A stretch of DNA of 64,000 nucleotides from Polyporus tsugae (taxonomy: Eukaryota > Basidiomycota > Agaricomycetes > Polyporales > Polyporaceae), in the NCBI GenBank assembly GCA_024305745.1, contig JAHRBS010000007.1, positions 1,798,001-1,862,000 on the forward strand. The letters run 5' to 3'. Position numbers and translations under genes: made by a program. Shown here piece after piece: positions 34,424 through 45,670 of the stretch. Numbering within the stretch: position 1 is the first letter of the stretch; each line of letters starts with the position of its first letter. Under the pieces are notes generated by a model. It was given only the letters and a program-made list of their open reading frames with translations, searched no databases and was not told where the DNA came from.

Positions 34424-37237
34424 TCAGTTTGCCTCGGCGAAGTCCCTGAGATACTGCAGCTGTTTCGAGACCTCGTCCTTGAATGCGACGACATCGCTGC
34501 TGTTCTTGATGACCGCGCGGACCGTGTCCTCCTTCAGCCTGTTCACCTTCTCGACCTGTTCCCGGAATCTAACAATTCGAAAGGCGCTCCGTAAGCATAT
34601 GAACATTCGACAGCAAATATAGCAAGAGGATGTGCAAATAATTGTGACAGGAGATTGACGCGGCGGGGCAGGGATAAGATGGGGAACATGACAAGTGACA
34701 AATGAGATAGCAAGACATACGCGATTTGCAGGGCCTGCAGGCGGGACTTGACGCCAACCCCGTTCGCCATTGCCGCTGTCCGCGCGGCAGCAAGATCTCG
34801 CTCCAGCCGGGAAGCCTCAGCATTGCTGACCAGCGCTTCTTGCTGCGCCGCCTGGAGGGTATAACGCGGAGCCGTCAGCGAAGACAGCGTGGTCAAAAGT
34901 CCGAGCAGCACGTCCAATGAATGAATGGTTTGCATACCTCACGCAGCTCATCTGCCTGATCATTCAGCGTGTTCGTCTTGTTCATCACCTCGAGAACCTC
35001 CTCCTCGACCGTTTCGCACTCTAGCGTGAGTTGGTCGAGCTCGTCATCTACCCGTATTCGTTCGCTCTCCACGTCCGCCCGAGCGGTCATCTTCATCTCC
35101 GCAATGCGGTTTAACGTCGGCTTCACCACCTTTCTAATGTCGGCGCCGGTGAGCAAACCTTGAGGGTTCGCCGCTGCGGAATGCAGGTCTATCGTGAGGT
35201 CGACGTCCTCCAGCGGTGGTGGCATCGGCGGGAACAGCCCGAGCGTCGACAGGAGAGAGGTGTACTGATCAAGCGCCTCTTCCGCGTCGGACACCTTCCG
35301 TGTGAGCGAGACTTCAAGCCGGACGACAACCTGAGAGGTCTCGTGCTTCTTGTGCTTCAGAGACTCCAGTTCGCGGGTCAGGTTCTGGTGATCGGTGTTC
35401 ATACGCAGGACCTCCTCGGGCGAGAGGTTCTGTTCCTTGACGATGCCCAGGAGCCGTTCCTCTTCCGCACGGATTCTCTCCAAATCGGCCACTAGTTGTG
35501 GACGATCAGGACGCACAACTGGAATATAGGACTGGGATACGTACGGTTGTATTCCAGCTCAGTCTTCTCGTCCTGGACCTGGCGCAGCCATTTCTGCCTG
35601 CGCTCTTCGAATCGACGAAGGATCTCCTCAAACTTGAGCTTGTCTCGCTTCAATGACCCGTTATCTTTCTTGAGCTCTTCAAAAGGGGGCTTAGGGTGCA
35701 TCAGTCGTGTTAATCGAGCGTGCACGTGCGAGGGGCAGCTCACAGCCGACTTCTTGAGCTGTTCCCATTCGCTTTGAATTTCCAGCAGCCTCTCGCGGAG
35801 CTGCTCCAGGTCAGAGAGGACACGTGCGTCCTTCCTCCCTGTGGCATCAACAATCAGCAGCATCTAAGACGCAGTGTTCAAGTACATACCATAACGCTCC
35901 TCCAGAAACTTCTCCTGCTCCGGGAACACATCCCGTCCTTGCAAGAAGACTTCGTATGCGGTGGTATTGTGGTCCAACGCGAGCGCTAGGTGATAGTTAT
36001 TATCGTCGAATTCGTCGGGGACTAACGTAGGATCCTGCAAGGACGGATGTCCACTGCTCATATATTGCTCGCGGGCCTAGTGCACGGTGGTGAGTTGCGG
36101 CAATCGTGGATGGAGGACGACACACCTTCCCAAGCTCGGCCAGCCAATGGAGCATGCCGAGCAATGCCGGCCATGAGTGCATGGCAGCAGGTGTCGGGAG
36201 CCATTTCATGTCGATTTGTCCAACATAAGGGTACTTCATAGCTCGCAATGCCTGTATGAAGTGATCCTCGAAGCGGAGCTCCAGTTCAAATGGCCATAGA
36301 GGGTCTAGACATGTGATGAGGTGTTGGAAGACGGCTCGGAAGTCCTTTCCTGTGATATTCTGAAGCATTTGGGGGGCGACGTCAAAACCGGTGTTCATGA
36401 GGAAACCGCCAACGTCTTGTCGCATCTTGGCTTGAAATGATCGGTCGCGGAGGGGACGAGTGTCCTTCGTTTGGCTTGATGGTGGTGCAGCTGCTTGATT
36501 TCCTCCTTGCCACATAGACCCCCTTCGGATGCTACTGCGAAGTGGAACGCATGTGAGGACATGCTAATGCGACTACATTGGCAATCAATACAGAGATAAG
36601 AGGGGATGTTCGAAAGAGCAACCGTCCATGGGGAGACCCTTTCATCCTCGAGACCACCTGTTCCATCTAGTAAGGGTCAAAGCTTGCTACCGAACGGGAA
36701 GTAGCTGTGGAGGTGCTCCAGCTCAAATCGCGTTTGTGCATTCATCTTCCCAATGGACAACCAAACATTCTGCTCGGTTTCCGGGAGCGGATGGAAATGA
36801 ACAGCTCGCACCATGGTTAACGCTAATCTGACAACCGAGCCAAGCCCTACACTTCATCCTCCTTGAAGTAGCCCTACTATCGCACGAAAAACCCTCCGTC
36901 TTCGTTGGTGTATCCCATCCCATTACAGACCCTCGTTCAGAACCGGCGGGACTCACTTGTGCATGGGGGTACGGCCAATGGGGGTACGGCCGTAAGCCTG
37001 CGGCTTGCTCGCACTCTGAAGGAGTGGGTTGACGTTTTGTGAGCGCATGAGCGACTGCCTGGGATTCGATGGTGGAGGCATCGGATAGGGTGCGCGGATG
37101 GCTGGGCCAGCAAGGGACATGCGTCCCTGGCCATGAGTGGGTTTCTTGACAGTCGAGGGCATGGGAAGGTTGGATCGAACGTTGCCATAAGGATCTGCAT
37201 GTGGGGCGATTGTGCTGCGTCGTGCAGCGTACTCCAT
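34424..37237 (-). CDS. NDC80: Kinetochore protein NDC80/HEC1
   Basis: Exons 37237-36957, 36534-36126, 36034-35890, 35838-35744, 35689-35545, 35491-34938, 34851-34721 and 34568-34424 encode 634 aa. A basic, unstructured N-terminal tail is followed by DTRPLRDRSFQAKMRQDVGG, the start of the calponin-homology head, with FLMNTGFDVAPQML and GKDFRAVFQHL (about 110-240). The rest is long coiled coil with the expected break region (PNLSPEEVLRM-like, here NLSPEEVLRMN) and ends VVAFKDEVSKQLQYLRDFAE. Ndc80 pairs with Nuf2, binds microtubules through the head and tail, and couples spindle fibres to the kinetochore. Size is normal. The first intron is 422 nt (36956-36535), while the other introns are 51-91 nt. 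It diverges from MOG1 across a 284-bp promoter with a G-rich repeat. Confidence 0.95.
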
Positions 37238-37265
37238 GACACGATGGTGACGACAAGCGGGAGTC

Positions 37266-37304
37266 GGGGGGCGGGGGCGGGGGCGGGGGCGGGGGCAGTG
37301 GGGG
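37266..37304 (+). repeat. (GGGGGC)n G-rich repeat in divergent promoter
   Basis: Runs of five to six G separated by single C, then CAGTGGGGG, 29 bases upstream of the NDC80 ATG. At least four G-runs make it a candidate G-quadruplex on the plus strand. Confidence 0.85.
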
Positions 37305-37521
37305 AGAAAAGCAACCAGCGACGTCACGCGGGGCGCGTTGAACGCGTCAGTCACACGAGCACGTGCTCGCGAACACGGAGGCGCCGAGCCTGGTCCGGAA
37401 GCACCGACGGTCTCGAGGTCCTGAAAGTTGACCGGAACCCAGCATGTTCTTCCTTCTTCTTCCCCACCAGCCGCCTCCCCCTCATCGACATCATCGTTGA
37501 TCCCTGTCGATAAATCACGCC

Positions 37522-38178
37522 ATGTCTGCCACTAAGGAGTTGTTCGGAGGCACGATCACGGCTACTCTACCCACCGAGCTCATCGATGCTTCGTATGTCT
37601 TCCCAGCCTCATCTGCGTCACCAACATGCGGACCCTCCCTCCATTCAGAGACCTTCGACAGGTGCCGGATACCCAGGAAGTCTTTCTATCGCCAAATTCC
37701 GGGATCAGCATCATCATTGAAGTCCTTAAGAGTGTCTCCGCAGCCGATCTCCGAGAAGCAGCCGGGTATGTTTGTATTGTCCTCCTATCCCTCCATTTAT
37801 TCACATCTGAAGGGTATCCTTCGACTTCGCAGTGTCCATTTTGACGCATTAGCGCACGACAACGATGCGAAGTCCAAGGACGTTCATCAGATAGACGAAG
37901 TCTCAAACGGGTCTGACGGCACCACACCCAACCCCGTAGTCCTATGCGGCACCCAGTCCGTACAGAAGTTCAACAGCAAGACCACGGATGAGGTTCGGAT
38001 CTTACTCGCTATTTTCAGGGTGAAGGAAAAGGACATCGATCTCGTCATGACGATGAATGTTCCCATGACCAGCGCGGATGGTGGAGCGGTCAGCGAGAGT
38101 GACTGGACGGCGGCGAAGGGTATCTTCGACGCCGCTACCAAGTCCTTGCGTATCGAGGACTATGGGCTGTTTGAATAG
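37522..38178 (+). CDS. MOG1: Ran-binding nuclear import factor Mog1
   Basis: Exons 37522-37592, 37649-37765 and 37833-38178 encode 177 aa. MSATKELFGGTITATLP, SDLRQVPDTQEVFL, GISIIIEVLKSV and VHFDALAHDND are hallmarks of Mog1/RANGRF. The C-terminal half has VLCGTQSVQKFN, ILLAIFRVKEKDIDLVMTMN and ends IEDYGLFE. Mog1 binds Ran, releases its nucleotide and supports nuclear protein import; the animal homologue also affects Nav1.5 trafficking. All phases close and the length is typical. Divergent from NDC80. Confidence 0.94.
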   Translation: MSATKELFGGTITATLPTELIDASYVFPASSASPTCGPSLHSETFDRCRIPRKSFYRQIPGSASSLKSLRVSPQPISEKQPGMFVLSSYPSIYSHLKGILRLRSVHFDALAHDNDAKSKDVHQIDEVSNGSDGTTPNPVVLCGTQSVQKFNSKTTDEVRILLAIFRVKEKDIDLVMTMNVPMTSADGGAVSESDWTAAKGIFDAATKSLRIEDYGLFE

Positions 38179-39246
38179 GCGATAACGATATCATTGTGAG
38201 TCTCTTCTGTGTATGACTCCCCGGCTATGCAGTTGACCGATATGCGCCCTCCCTCTTTCCAGATATGAGCTAGGAATATCTGCACGCTGTAATCATATAT
38301 ATGACCTATGTGGCGAAACACGCCCCCGTTATCGATGTAGTCCTCTACTTCGGCCCCGCCAAGTCCTCAAGAAGTCTAAACTATCGGAAGGCCTGTAAAT
38401 GCTCCCTGAACTGTGAGGGCGGGTGGTCAGAAGCATGTCTTGATCTTCTCCATTGCATTTCCGGCTCACATTGTTAGGTCATGGCAGCAACCTCGTGCAG
38501 GTATGGGTTCGTCCAAGGTTCGTCCCGTCCACAATTCAATAGCATGCTAAGTGCTTTGTTCGCTTCTTTAACTCATATCCATCACAATTAGATCAGGATT
38601 ACGGCGGGCTCCACCAATATGAGTTGCATGACCGTCCCCATCATGAGCATAGTCCTCTTCAGGTCGTCGGCCATCCATCTAACAGTCTCCGTGACCAACA
38701 GTATATCAAGGCGAGTCTGACATCATAGGAGAAAATGTCCATCTTCCGTTGAACTTTCCGCAGCACCAATCCTCTTGTAAAAAAAGAAATCTTTTACCGG
38801 TAGATTTATCTTCAGAGTTGATGGTGAGTGAATAATGGAAGGCCTCGGACAGCTGCCTAAGGGCTAGAACGGGTGTGCTAGCTATGCACGGCGAGGAGAT
38901 ACCATGTATGTTCTCGCACGGGTTGTAAGTACCACTACAATCCTGTTCAGTGAACTTGTCCTCGTGGGGAAGCGGCATAGGGACGGCCTAGGCATACATA
39001 CTAACTGTACAATCAACGAACTACAGATATAGGTGTGGAGCAAGAGCAACAAGCAAAACGATCTGGGACATCACGAACAAGCAAAAAAAAAAACTGCGAA
39101 GCAACGAGAGCAACTAAGCTACCAGCTCTGGGACGCGTATCCGCGGCTGACGTCTTGTCTAACCAAGACCGGTATCTGTCCCGACATCTGGCTAGATGAG
39201 AAGCATGGTGTACAGAGCGTGCATATCGCTCAGAGACGAACGACCG
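38179..39246. other. Convergent spacer MOG1/Atg38-like
   Basis: About 1.07 kb. One ATG-led 90-codon minus frame (38978-38706) has no recognisable motif or support. Otherwise nothing beyond 3' flanks and a short poly-A tract near 39084. Confidence 0.45.
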
Positions 39247-41166
39247 CTAAGCAGCAACCTCGACACTCTGCCCCGCCTCGTCCCTCTCTGCGGCGGCCTC
39301 CGCCTCCGGGTCCTCCTCGATCCTCTGACCGATAACGTTGGTCGTCTCCGCAGCAGTCTTCGCCTCCTTCTTCCGCTTCGCCGACTCCTTGAGCTTCTCC
39401 CATCGCTCCCGGAAACGCACGATCATTGCTTTCTGTAGTGCGGCGCCACACGAATATCGCATGGATCAGATTCTATCCGGACTGTGGCACCCGCAAAGCC
39501 ACGCGCCAGGCCGTGGAACGGAAGGACGCACCTGCTTCTCGTTCTCGTTGCGGAGATTTCGGACCTCATCCTCGAGCTCGCGCACACGCCGCACGAGTTG
39601 GAGGTCGCGTTCTCGGCCAGCGTTGACAGCTGCGACGGCCGCGGGGACTGGGGGAGGCACGGGTACGTTGATGTTCAGAGATGCGATGTCCACCGGAGGT
39701 TGTGTGGGGGTCGGGCGCGGTATCACGGTCGAGGACATCATCGCACGGTGTGCCTACGCCGAAGCAAACGTGGACGTGAGCACTGCTCTTCTCTGCGGGG
39801 TAAATGGAAGACGAGGCACAAAAACAGACTACCGCAGCGTAGAAAAGGTGTATGGAACGAGAACCATACCTCTTTCCTCGCGATCATGATACTGTCCCGT
39901 AACTGCAGGTCCTGTTCCTGGCGCGTTTTCAGCGCGGCTTCCATGTTTACAAGTTGCTGCCGCTGTTTCTCAAGCTCCGCCTTGAGAGCTATGTTTTCCT
40001 CCTTCAGGGACGCCACGCTAGGGTCGGCTTTAGATGGAATCAGGCAGAAGGAGTCGGCCATGTCGTCATCTAGAACCCAAATACATCGCCGATGAGTAAG
40101 TATGCGATCTTCCCATAGACTGCCGTAAACAAGAATTCGTACTATCAAACGCGTGGACATCATCGTCCCAATCATCGTGAAGGTCGAATGCATGGGATGG
40201 TTGTGGCGGTGGGGGAAAGGCACTGGGACCTGGCACCGCCTCTGTTTCGGAGCCCGTCGTGGACGAATCATACCGGGTTAGCATCCTTGAATGCGCAGCC
40301 TTTACGAGGTTAATGCCACGAGAAATCTTCTTGGATATTGGATCGTCGAGGTCGGTATCGCTGCTCCAGCTTCCGTTGCGCGCACGGTTCAGATTCGGAT
40401 CCTCGGGTGCGAGTGGAGCGGTGGCGAATGCAACGGGTCGGGAGAGGTATTCCAACATGCCTTCAGTCGCCTTCCAGAATTGGTGGAACGCGTCTCCTGG
40501 ATCACTCTGCAGTGTGGTCCGCGATCAATTACCCGATACGTGAAACAATGGGGAAGGGGCGTACTCTTTGTCCCAAGAGCATGAAGGACTCATCCACCGT
40601 CTGCTGGGACTCCGACAGCTTGTTCGGCAGCTGTGGAGGAGGAGAGGGCGCGGATTGAGGGGGAGGAGGCGAGACGCTAGTGCTGGGACCGGCAGTGGGA
40701 GTACGAGGAGGTTTCTGGGGTAAGGAAGGATCCTTATTCTCTTCCTTCAACTTCGCAATGCGTCTTTGCAAGTCCTTGCCCATCTTCATATGCTCGTTGT
40801 GCAACATGCGCAGGGTTCGTTTGGTCTAAGCCGAAGAATGGCGAAGGCGAGAGTGATCGAACGCGCGTCATGGACGGGCAGGCGGTGAGCGGGCGGGAAC
40901 CAAACAGGGAGCGGCGAGTGGGCACAGGCGCACATTTTCGTCATTAGATGCATCTACACACGCCTGGAATGCTTCCGCGGCCTTATAATGCTCTTCAGCA
41001 GCAGGTATAAGGAGCCCGCGCGCAAGAAAGTCGTCTGCGTTTGCAGCGTGCTGGTGTGCCTGCATTCGCAACCGCCAGGTCAAGCACAGGCGAAAGGGCC
41101 TGTCAGTGGACATATTCATGTTTATTGGTTAGCAAAGGTGCATACATCGTTCAAGGGAGAGTCCAT
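39247..41166 (-). CDS. MIT-domain/coiled-coil protein, candidate Atg38 (NRBF2-like)
   Basis: Exons 41166-41146, 41059-40934, 40825-40565, 40506-40143, 40069-39870, 39753-39532 and 39432-39247 encode 459 aa (462 if the in-frame ATG at 41175 is used). The N-terminal three-helix part, AHQHAANADDFLARGLLIPA then EEHYKAAEAFQACVDA and HNEHMKMGKDLQRRIAKLKE, looks like an MIT domain (about 8-80) of the NRBF2/Atg38 kind. A proline/serine linker, a conserved-looking HQFWKATEGMLEYLSRPVA block and an acidic stretch follow. Then come two coiled-coil segments (LKEENIALKAELEKQRQQL; RRVRELEDEVRNLRNENEKQ) and a final basic/acidic helix. Atg38 bridges Atg14 and Vps34 in the autophagy PI3-kinase complex I. The assignment is by architecture, not by a diagnostic motif; another MIT protein is possible. 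Confidence 0.7.
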
Positions 41167-41612
41167 AGGTGCCATTTGGTTAGGGGTATGGGATGGAGGA
41201 GCAAGCAAGGGCGGTGGGGGCGAGGCCGCGCTGCGAGCCTCGAAGGACGCCAGCGGAGACGCCTGACGCACTTCTGCTAACCCTAGCTTTGGGTTTCTCT
41301 CGCTAGGAGGCACCAACCAAGATCCGAAGAGTAAGTACATAACCCCACTTGCCTCAGTGGACGAGACTGAAATGCTCCCCGGTTCCACCACGAACCCACT
41401 AGTTTCCGCTCTATCACTTGGCCAGCCTTGGAATACCCGCCCTGGTGCGGGAGCAGACGTCGGTATTACAGGTAAGATCGGGACCCACTCATCGATCGTC
41501 AGTGGTATGTAGCGCCCTGCCGCGGATATTCCTCATACATCCGCGCTGTGCAAGCGGCACGACGTGGGCTCATGCCAGTCGGAGTCATGGTGACTAGCCT
41601 GTGCGGCTATGT
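41167..41612. other. Spacer, no gene seen
   Basis: Promoter side of the Atg38-like gene and 3' side of the small membrane-protein gene. Confidence 0.5.
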
Positions 41613-42066
41613 TCACGAAAGTACATAAGGCCCCGTTTCAAAGTCGTAGGAATCGAGCTTCGTCCATTTCACCCACCAGTTTACCACAACCGTACCACTC
41701 TTTTCGCGAACGTGGCCCCAATGTTTATTCACCTTAACATCTTCAAACGGAAGGAGGAAAAATATGGAGTTGGCTACGCTGAGCTGACTCGGAAGAATCG
41801 CGTCGAGGTCAGTACAATTATTCGGTCTCAGTGGTTGCAAAGCTCACCAGACCCAGCAGAAGAGTCCACGTAATCCGGGTGTGAGACCCAGGACCGCTCC
41901 TGGCTCTCTCGAATTGCCTACGCAGGTGAGCATTCGAAGCAAACCGGGTCTCCACACAGACGTAATTGATAGGAGGTTTGTGTGAAGGCTGCCGAGAGTC
42001 GTCGGAGCTTCCAGTACGACATGCAATTAGTTGTAAGTTTGCTTCCGCCAGCTACCCATGCTTCAT
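41613..42066 (-). CDS. Small single-TM hypothetical protein
   Basis: Exons 42066-42056 (11 nt), 42007-41848 and 41783-41613 close into 113 aa. After a polar start, PINYVCVETRFASNAHLRRQ and a basic stretch lead to one membrane segment made across the second junction: ITWTLLLGL joined to LSVANSIFFLLPF (about residues 49-70). A soluble C-terminus follows (WGHVREKSGTVVVNWWVKWT). The first intron (42055-42008, 48 nt) has a CTAAT branch site. I do not know the family; the basic N-side and single helix would suit a small organelle membrane protein, which is only a guess. The initiating exon is tiny and therefore the least sure part. Confidence 0.58.
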
Positions 42067-42176
42067 GTTGATGGCTACATTAGGACGAGCCGCTCCAGGC
42101 ACCTGTGCATTTGTACGCGGCGGCGCGACCTCCCACCCCTCGCGACGAGTGTCTTCGTCCTCCAATGCGTCGCACC

Positions 42177-42629
42177 ATGTCTTCAGCGTCGTGCGTGATT
42201 CGCAACCCTTTCCGCAGCAACACCAGCGAGTCCGTTGCCACCGTAGCCCATCTCCCGGAATGGCCAACCGAATCCGTTGACGTGATTTATCGGACGGTGC
42301 CCTCGCACACACCAAAGCGGAGGACAACGCCCCCTTGTATCGCCCCTCAGAGAGCTGCGATTTTTACGAGGCTAGGTTCTTCCTCAGATTCGGACGGGAC
42401 TTCATCAGACTCCGAGTCTCCTACTATGCCTGTTGTGTTGACGCGTTCGAAGAGTCTAAGCAATGGCAAAGTATGTTTACACTTGAATGTTGGTTGAATA
42501 CAGAGTATGCATGCTGATGACATTCGCATTCAGGTTTCCTCTGCTTCGCGGCCGGTCCGTCCTCCGCTGCGACGGTCGTCGCACGAGGACATTTTTTCCT
42601 CCTCTAAGTTCTCATTGCGAAGGGCGTGA
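42177..42629 (+). CDS. Putative small serine-rich protein
   Basis: Two exons (42177-42470, 42534-42629) joined by a GTATGT..CAG intron in phase 0 encode 129 aa. The product is polar and serine-rich (LGSSSDSDGTSSDSESP, SRPVRPPLRRSSHEDIF), probably disordered, and ends FSLRRA. No family is recognised. It would be divergent from the small membrane-protein gene at 42066 with about 110 bases between starts. An open minus-strand frame overlaps its 5' part, so either strand could be the coding one; I favour plus because of the good splice pair. Confidence 0.4.
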
Positions 42630-43180
42630 TGAACTCCACCGCGAAGGGACCACTGGTCCCTTCTCGCTCGTTACCCAGGCGAATTCATCTCCCGGAATGG
42701 GGACTTCGATGTGATTGGACTTGACGTATCATCACCGAAGGATTACTCGTGGACGATTACTTCTTTATTCTACTCGTATTCTGGAATATATAATGAATGA
42801 TTACTCGCACATAGTGGACATTTACTGGAGAATCCAGGGTAATTGTAACAGATCCAGTATCATTCTGTTGTACCACAAGCTTGTATCCCTAGACCTTAAC
42901 TGGACCGTAGCACAGTAATAGTACACCACCAGACCTCAGTATCATGATGCTTCTTGTCCCAATACATACCCCGCACCGCAAAAAGACATTGAACGCCACT
43001 TTACTCAGTTTTGGTTTTGTCTACGTTGCTGGCCATAATAAATTATGGGTTTTGTCGGCGGACCTCCCAGAACCTCACTTGCCTATTCCGGAAGCGCACT
43101 GAGCGCGTATTAACGATTCAGATCTCTCTTTGCCCTTCATCTTCTCCCTTGCATCCCACCTTCCTTGACCCATTCTCAAA
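42630..43180. other. CCT1 upstream region, no gene seen
   Basis: A/T-richer 550-base spacer with the CCT1 promoter; no clear exon. Confidence 0.5.
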
Positions 43181-45280
43181 ATGTTTCAACGCGATCCGCG
43201 TGCTGGTGCTTTCTTGGGTGGTGACCGCGTGTCTGGACAAGATGTTCGGGATCAAAATGGTGCGTGTTGACTAATTCCTCCATCCGCGATGGCTACTAAA
43301 ACGCCATATATGTGTAGTCCTCGCTGCTCAAACCATCGCAAACATAGTTAAGAGCTCACTAGGACCCATGGGCCTTGACAAGATGTTGGTGGATAACATC
43401 GGAGTACGTTTACGGACTCGTCCAATCTTTCATAACCTTTCGTTCATCGAAACACATTGCAGGAAGTCACCATCTCCAACGACGGAGCGACGATTCTCTC
43501 CCTCCTTGCGGTAGAGCACCCAGCAGGTCGCGTCTTCGTCGATCTCGCACAAAAGCAGGATAAAGAAGTCGGCGACGGGACGACCTCAGTCGTGCTCATC
43601 GCTGCAGAGCTTCTCCGTCGCGCGAACGAGCTCGTGAAGCAGAGGATCCATCCCACCACGATCATCACCGGCTACCGTCTCGCATGCAGAGAAGCATGCA
43701 AGTTCATGCAGGATCAGCTGAGCGTGAAGGTGGAGTCGCTCGGGCGGGAGGCTCTCGTCAACGCTGCGAAGACGAGCATGTCGAGCAAGATCATCGGCGG
43801 GTGAGTTCTTATTCAAGCCGTTCATGAAGAGGGATGGTGCTGGTTTGTGGACGGGTCTAATAATGTATCGGCAGGGATGACGATCTCTTCGCACCCATGG
43901 CGGTGGATGCGATGTTGGCTGTGAAAACGATCAACAACAGGGGGGACGTCAAGTACCCCGTGAAGGCCGTCAATGTTCTCAAGGCACACGGTCGGAGTGC
44001 TCGGGAGTCGCTGTTTGTAAAGGGCTATGCATTGAACTGCACTGTTGCAAGTCAAGGTGCGTCCATTCCTATCTATCTCGGCGGCGGTGTAACTAGAGGG
44101 AGCCACATTGTGCAGCAATGAAGACACGTATCATTGGCGCGAAGATCGCATGTCTCGACATCAATCTCCAAAAAGCTCGTATGCAGCTTGGTGTTCAGAT
44201 TTTGGTTGATGACCCGGAGCAGCTCGAGGATATACGCAAACGGTATGTCAGCCTCCGACTTCGGATGACTGGCCTGCATGCTTACCACGTTGCTCGTCGC
44301 AGGGAATCTGAAATCACCCTTGAGCGTATCCACAAAATCCTAGCTTCCGGTGCTAACGTCGTTCTCACGACGAAAGGTATCGATGACCTATGCCTCAAAG
44401 AGTTCGTCGAGGCTGGTGCCATAGCTGTTCGCAGGTGTAGGAAGGAGGATCTTCGCCGCATCGCAAAGGCAACTGGCGGTACCCTTGTATCAAGTCTTGC
44501 CAACCTGGAGGGCGAGGAGTCGTTCGAGGCGAGCTATCTTGGTTATGCCGATGAAGTCGTCCAGGAACGCATCTCCGACGACGAGCTCATCCTGATCAAA
44601 GGGACCAAGGTCGTGAGCTCGGCTTCGATCGTGTTGCGTGGTGCCAACGACTACATGCTTGACGAGATGGAGCGTTCGCTGCACGACACCCTATCCATCA
44701 TCAAGCGGACTCTGGAGAGCGGGTCGGTCGTGCCTGGTGGAGGCGCTGTTGAATCAGCTCTCAGCATCTACCTCGAGAATTTTGCGACGACGGTGGTGAG
44801 TGTCAAGTGATATCAAGGTTTACAGTCTCGATCTGAGTCTAACCAAATTCGGGACGTAGGGCTCACGAGAGCAGCTTGCCATTGGAGAGTTCGCCAGCTC
44901 GCTGCTGGTCATTCCGAAGACCCTTGCGGTCAACGCGGCGAAGGATTCGACGGACCTGGTAGCCAAACTGCGTTCGTACCACAATGCTGCGCAACAGGCG
45001 CCTATCGGCGATCCGAAGAAGGTGCTGCTCCGATACGGCCTCGACCTTTTCAATGGCGAAGCGCGAGACAATGTAGCTGCGGGTGTCCTCGAGCCCACGG
45101 TCAGCAAGGTTCGCAGTTTGAAGTCGGCGTTTGAGGCCGCAGTGTCCATCCTTCGGATAGACGACGCTATCCAGTGCGTTCCTGGTAAGTGAATGGTTTG
45201 TCTCTGGACTCCGCGAAAGCCGTCCTCAACCTTTGAATCCTACAGAGTCCAAGGGTGAAGGCGATGGCCATGCACACTAG
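43181..45280 (+). CDS. CCT1: Chaperonin CCT subunit alpha (TCP1/CCT1)
   Basis: Exons 43181-43259, 43318-43403, 43463-43800, 43875-44056, 44116-44242, 44303-44795, 44860-45184 and 45246-45280 encode 554 aa. Diagnostic segments are [17 protein letters not shown] and ISNDGATIL (nucleotide-binding), [19 protein letters not shown], the alpha-subunit sequence [38 protein letters not shown], and [19 protein letters not shown]. The C-terminus ends [11 protein letters not shown]/TRiC is the cytosolic hetero-oligomeric chaperonin that folds actin and tubulin with ATP; subunit alpha is one of eight in each ring. Length matches the family (about 555 aa) and every phase closes. No oddity. Confidence 0.97.
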
Positions 45281-45670
45281 AAGTTGAGGATAAAGGAGAG
45301 GAACGCATCATCGGTGTACATCATCTACAGTACGAATGGCTATGAGCATGTCAAATCAGTAATATCCGAATGCCTGCTGCCTTTGCTTTGTCGGTAGTCC
45401 CATCGCCGACTTTGTAAGACGTCTTCCTACCTTGGTCAGGTTTTCTTTAGCTACGGTATCGTCGTGGGGTGTGACAGGTAGGATCTGTCACGTGACTGCA
45501 GCATAGGCGCGGTTGGATTGGCGAGGGCGAGTCGTGCGCAAGGCCATGCTTCTTTGAACATCTCTTCAACCTCCCGCCACTACCCTCCGTCTTCGACTCG
45601 CGCGCGACCCCTCGCGCTTCCCGCGCCAGGCTCTTAGACCGCTTTCCGACATCTATGCGCTAGGAATACT
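45281..45670. other. Spacer CCT1/CDC27
   Basis: 3' region of CCT1 and promoter of CDC27 on the same strand; no gene seen. Confidence 0.55.

Noticed and set aside
34969..35495. Plus-strand frames opposite NDC80
   Set aside because: Antisense to the NDC80 coiled coil; serine-rich composition reflects the complement of Glu/Lys-rich coding sequence.
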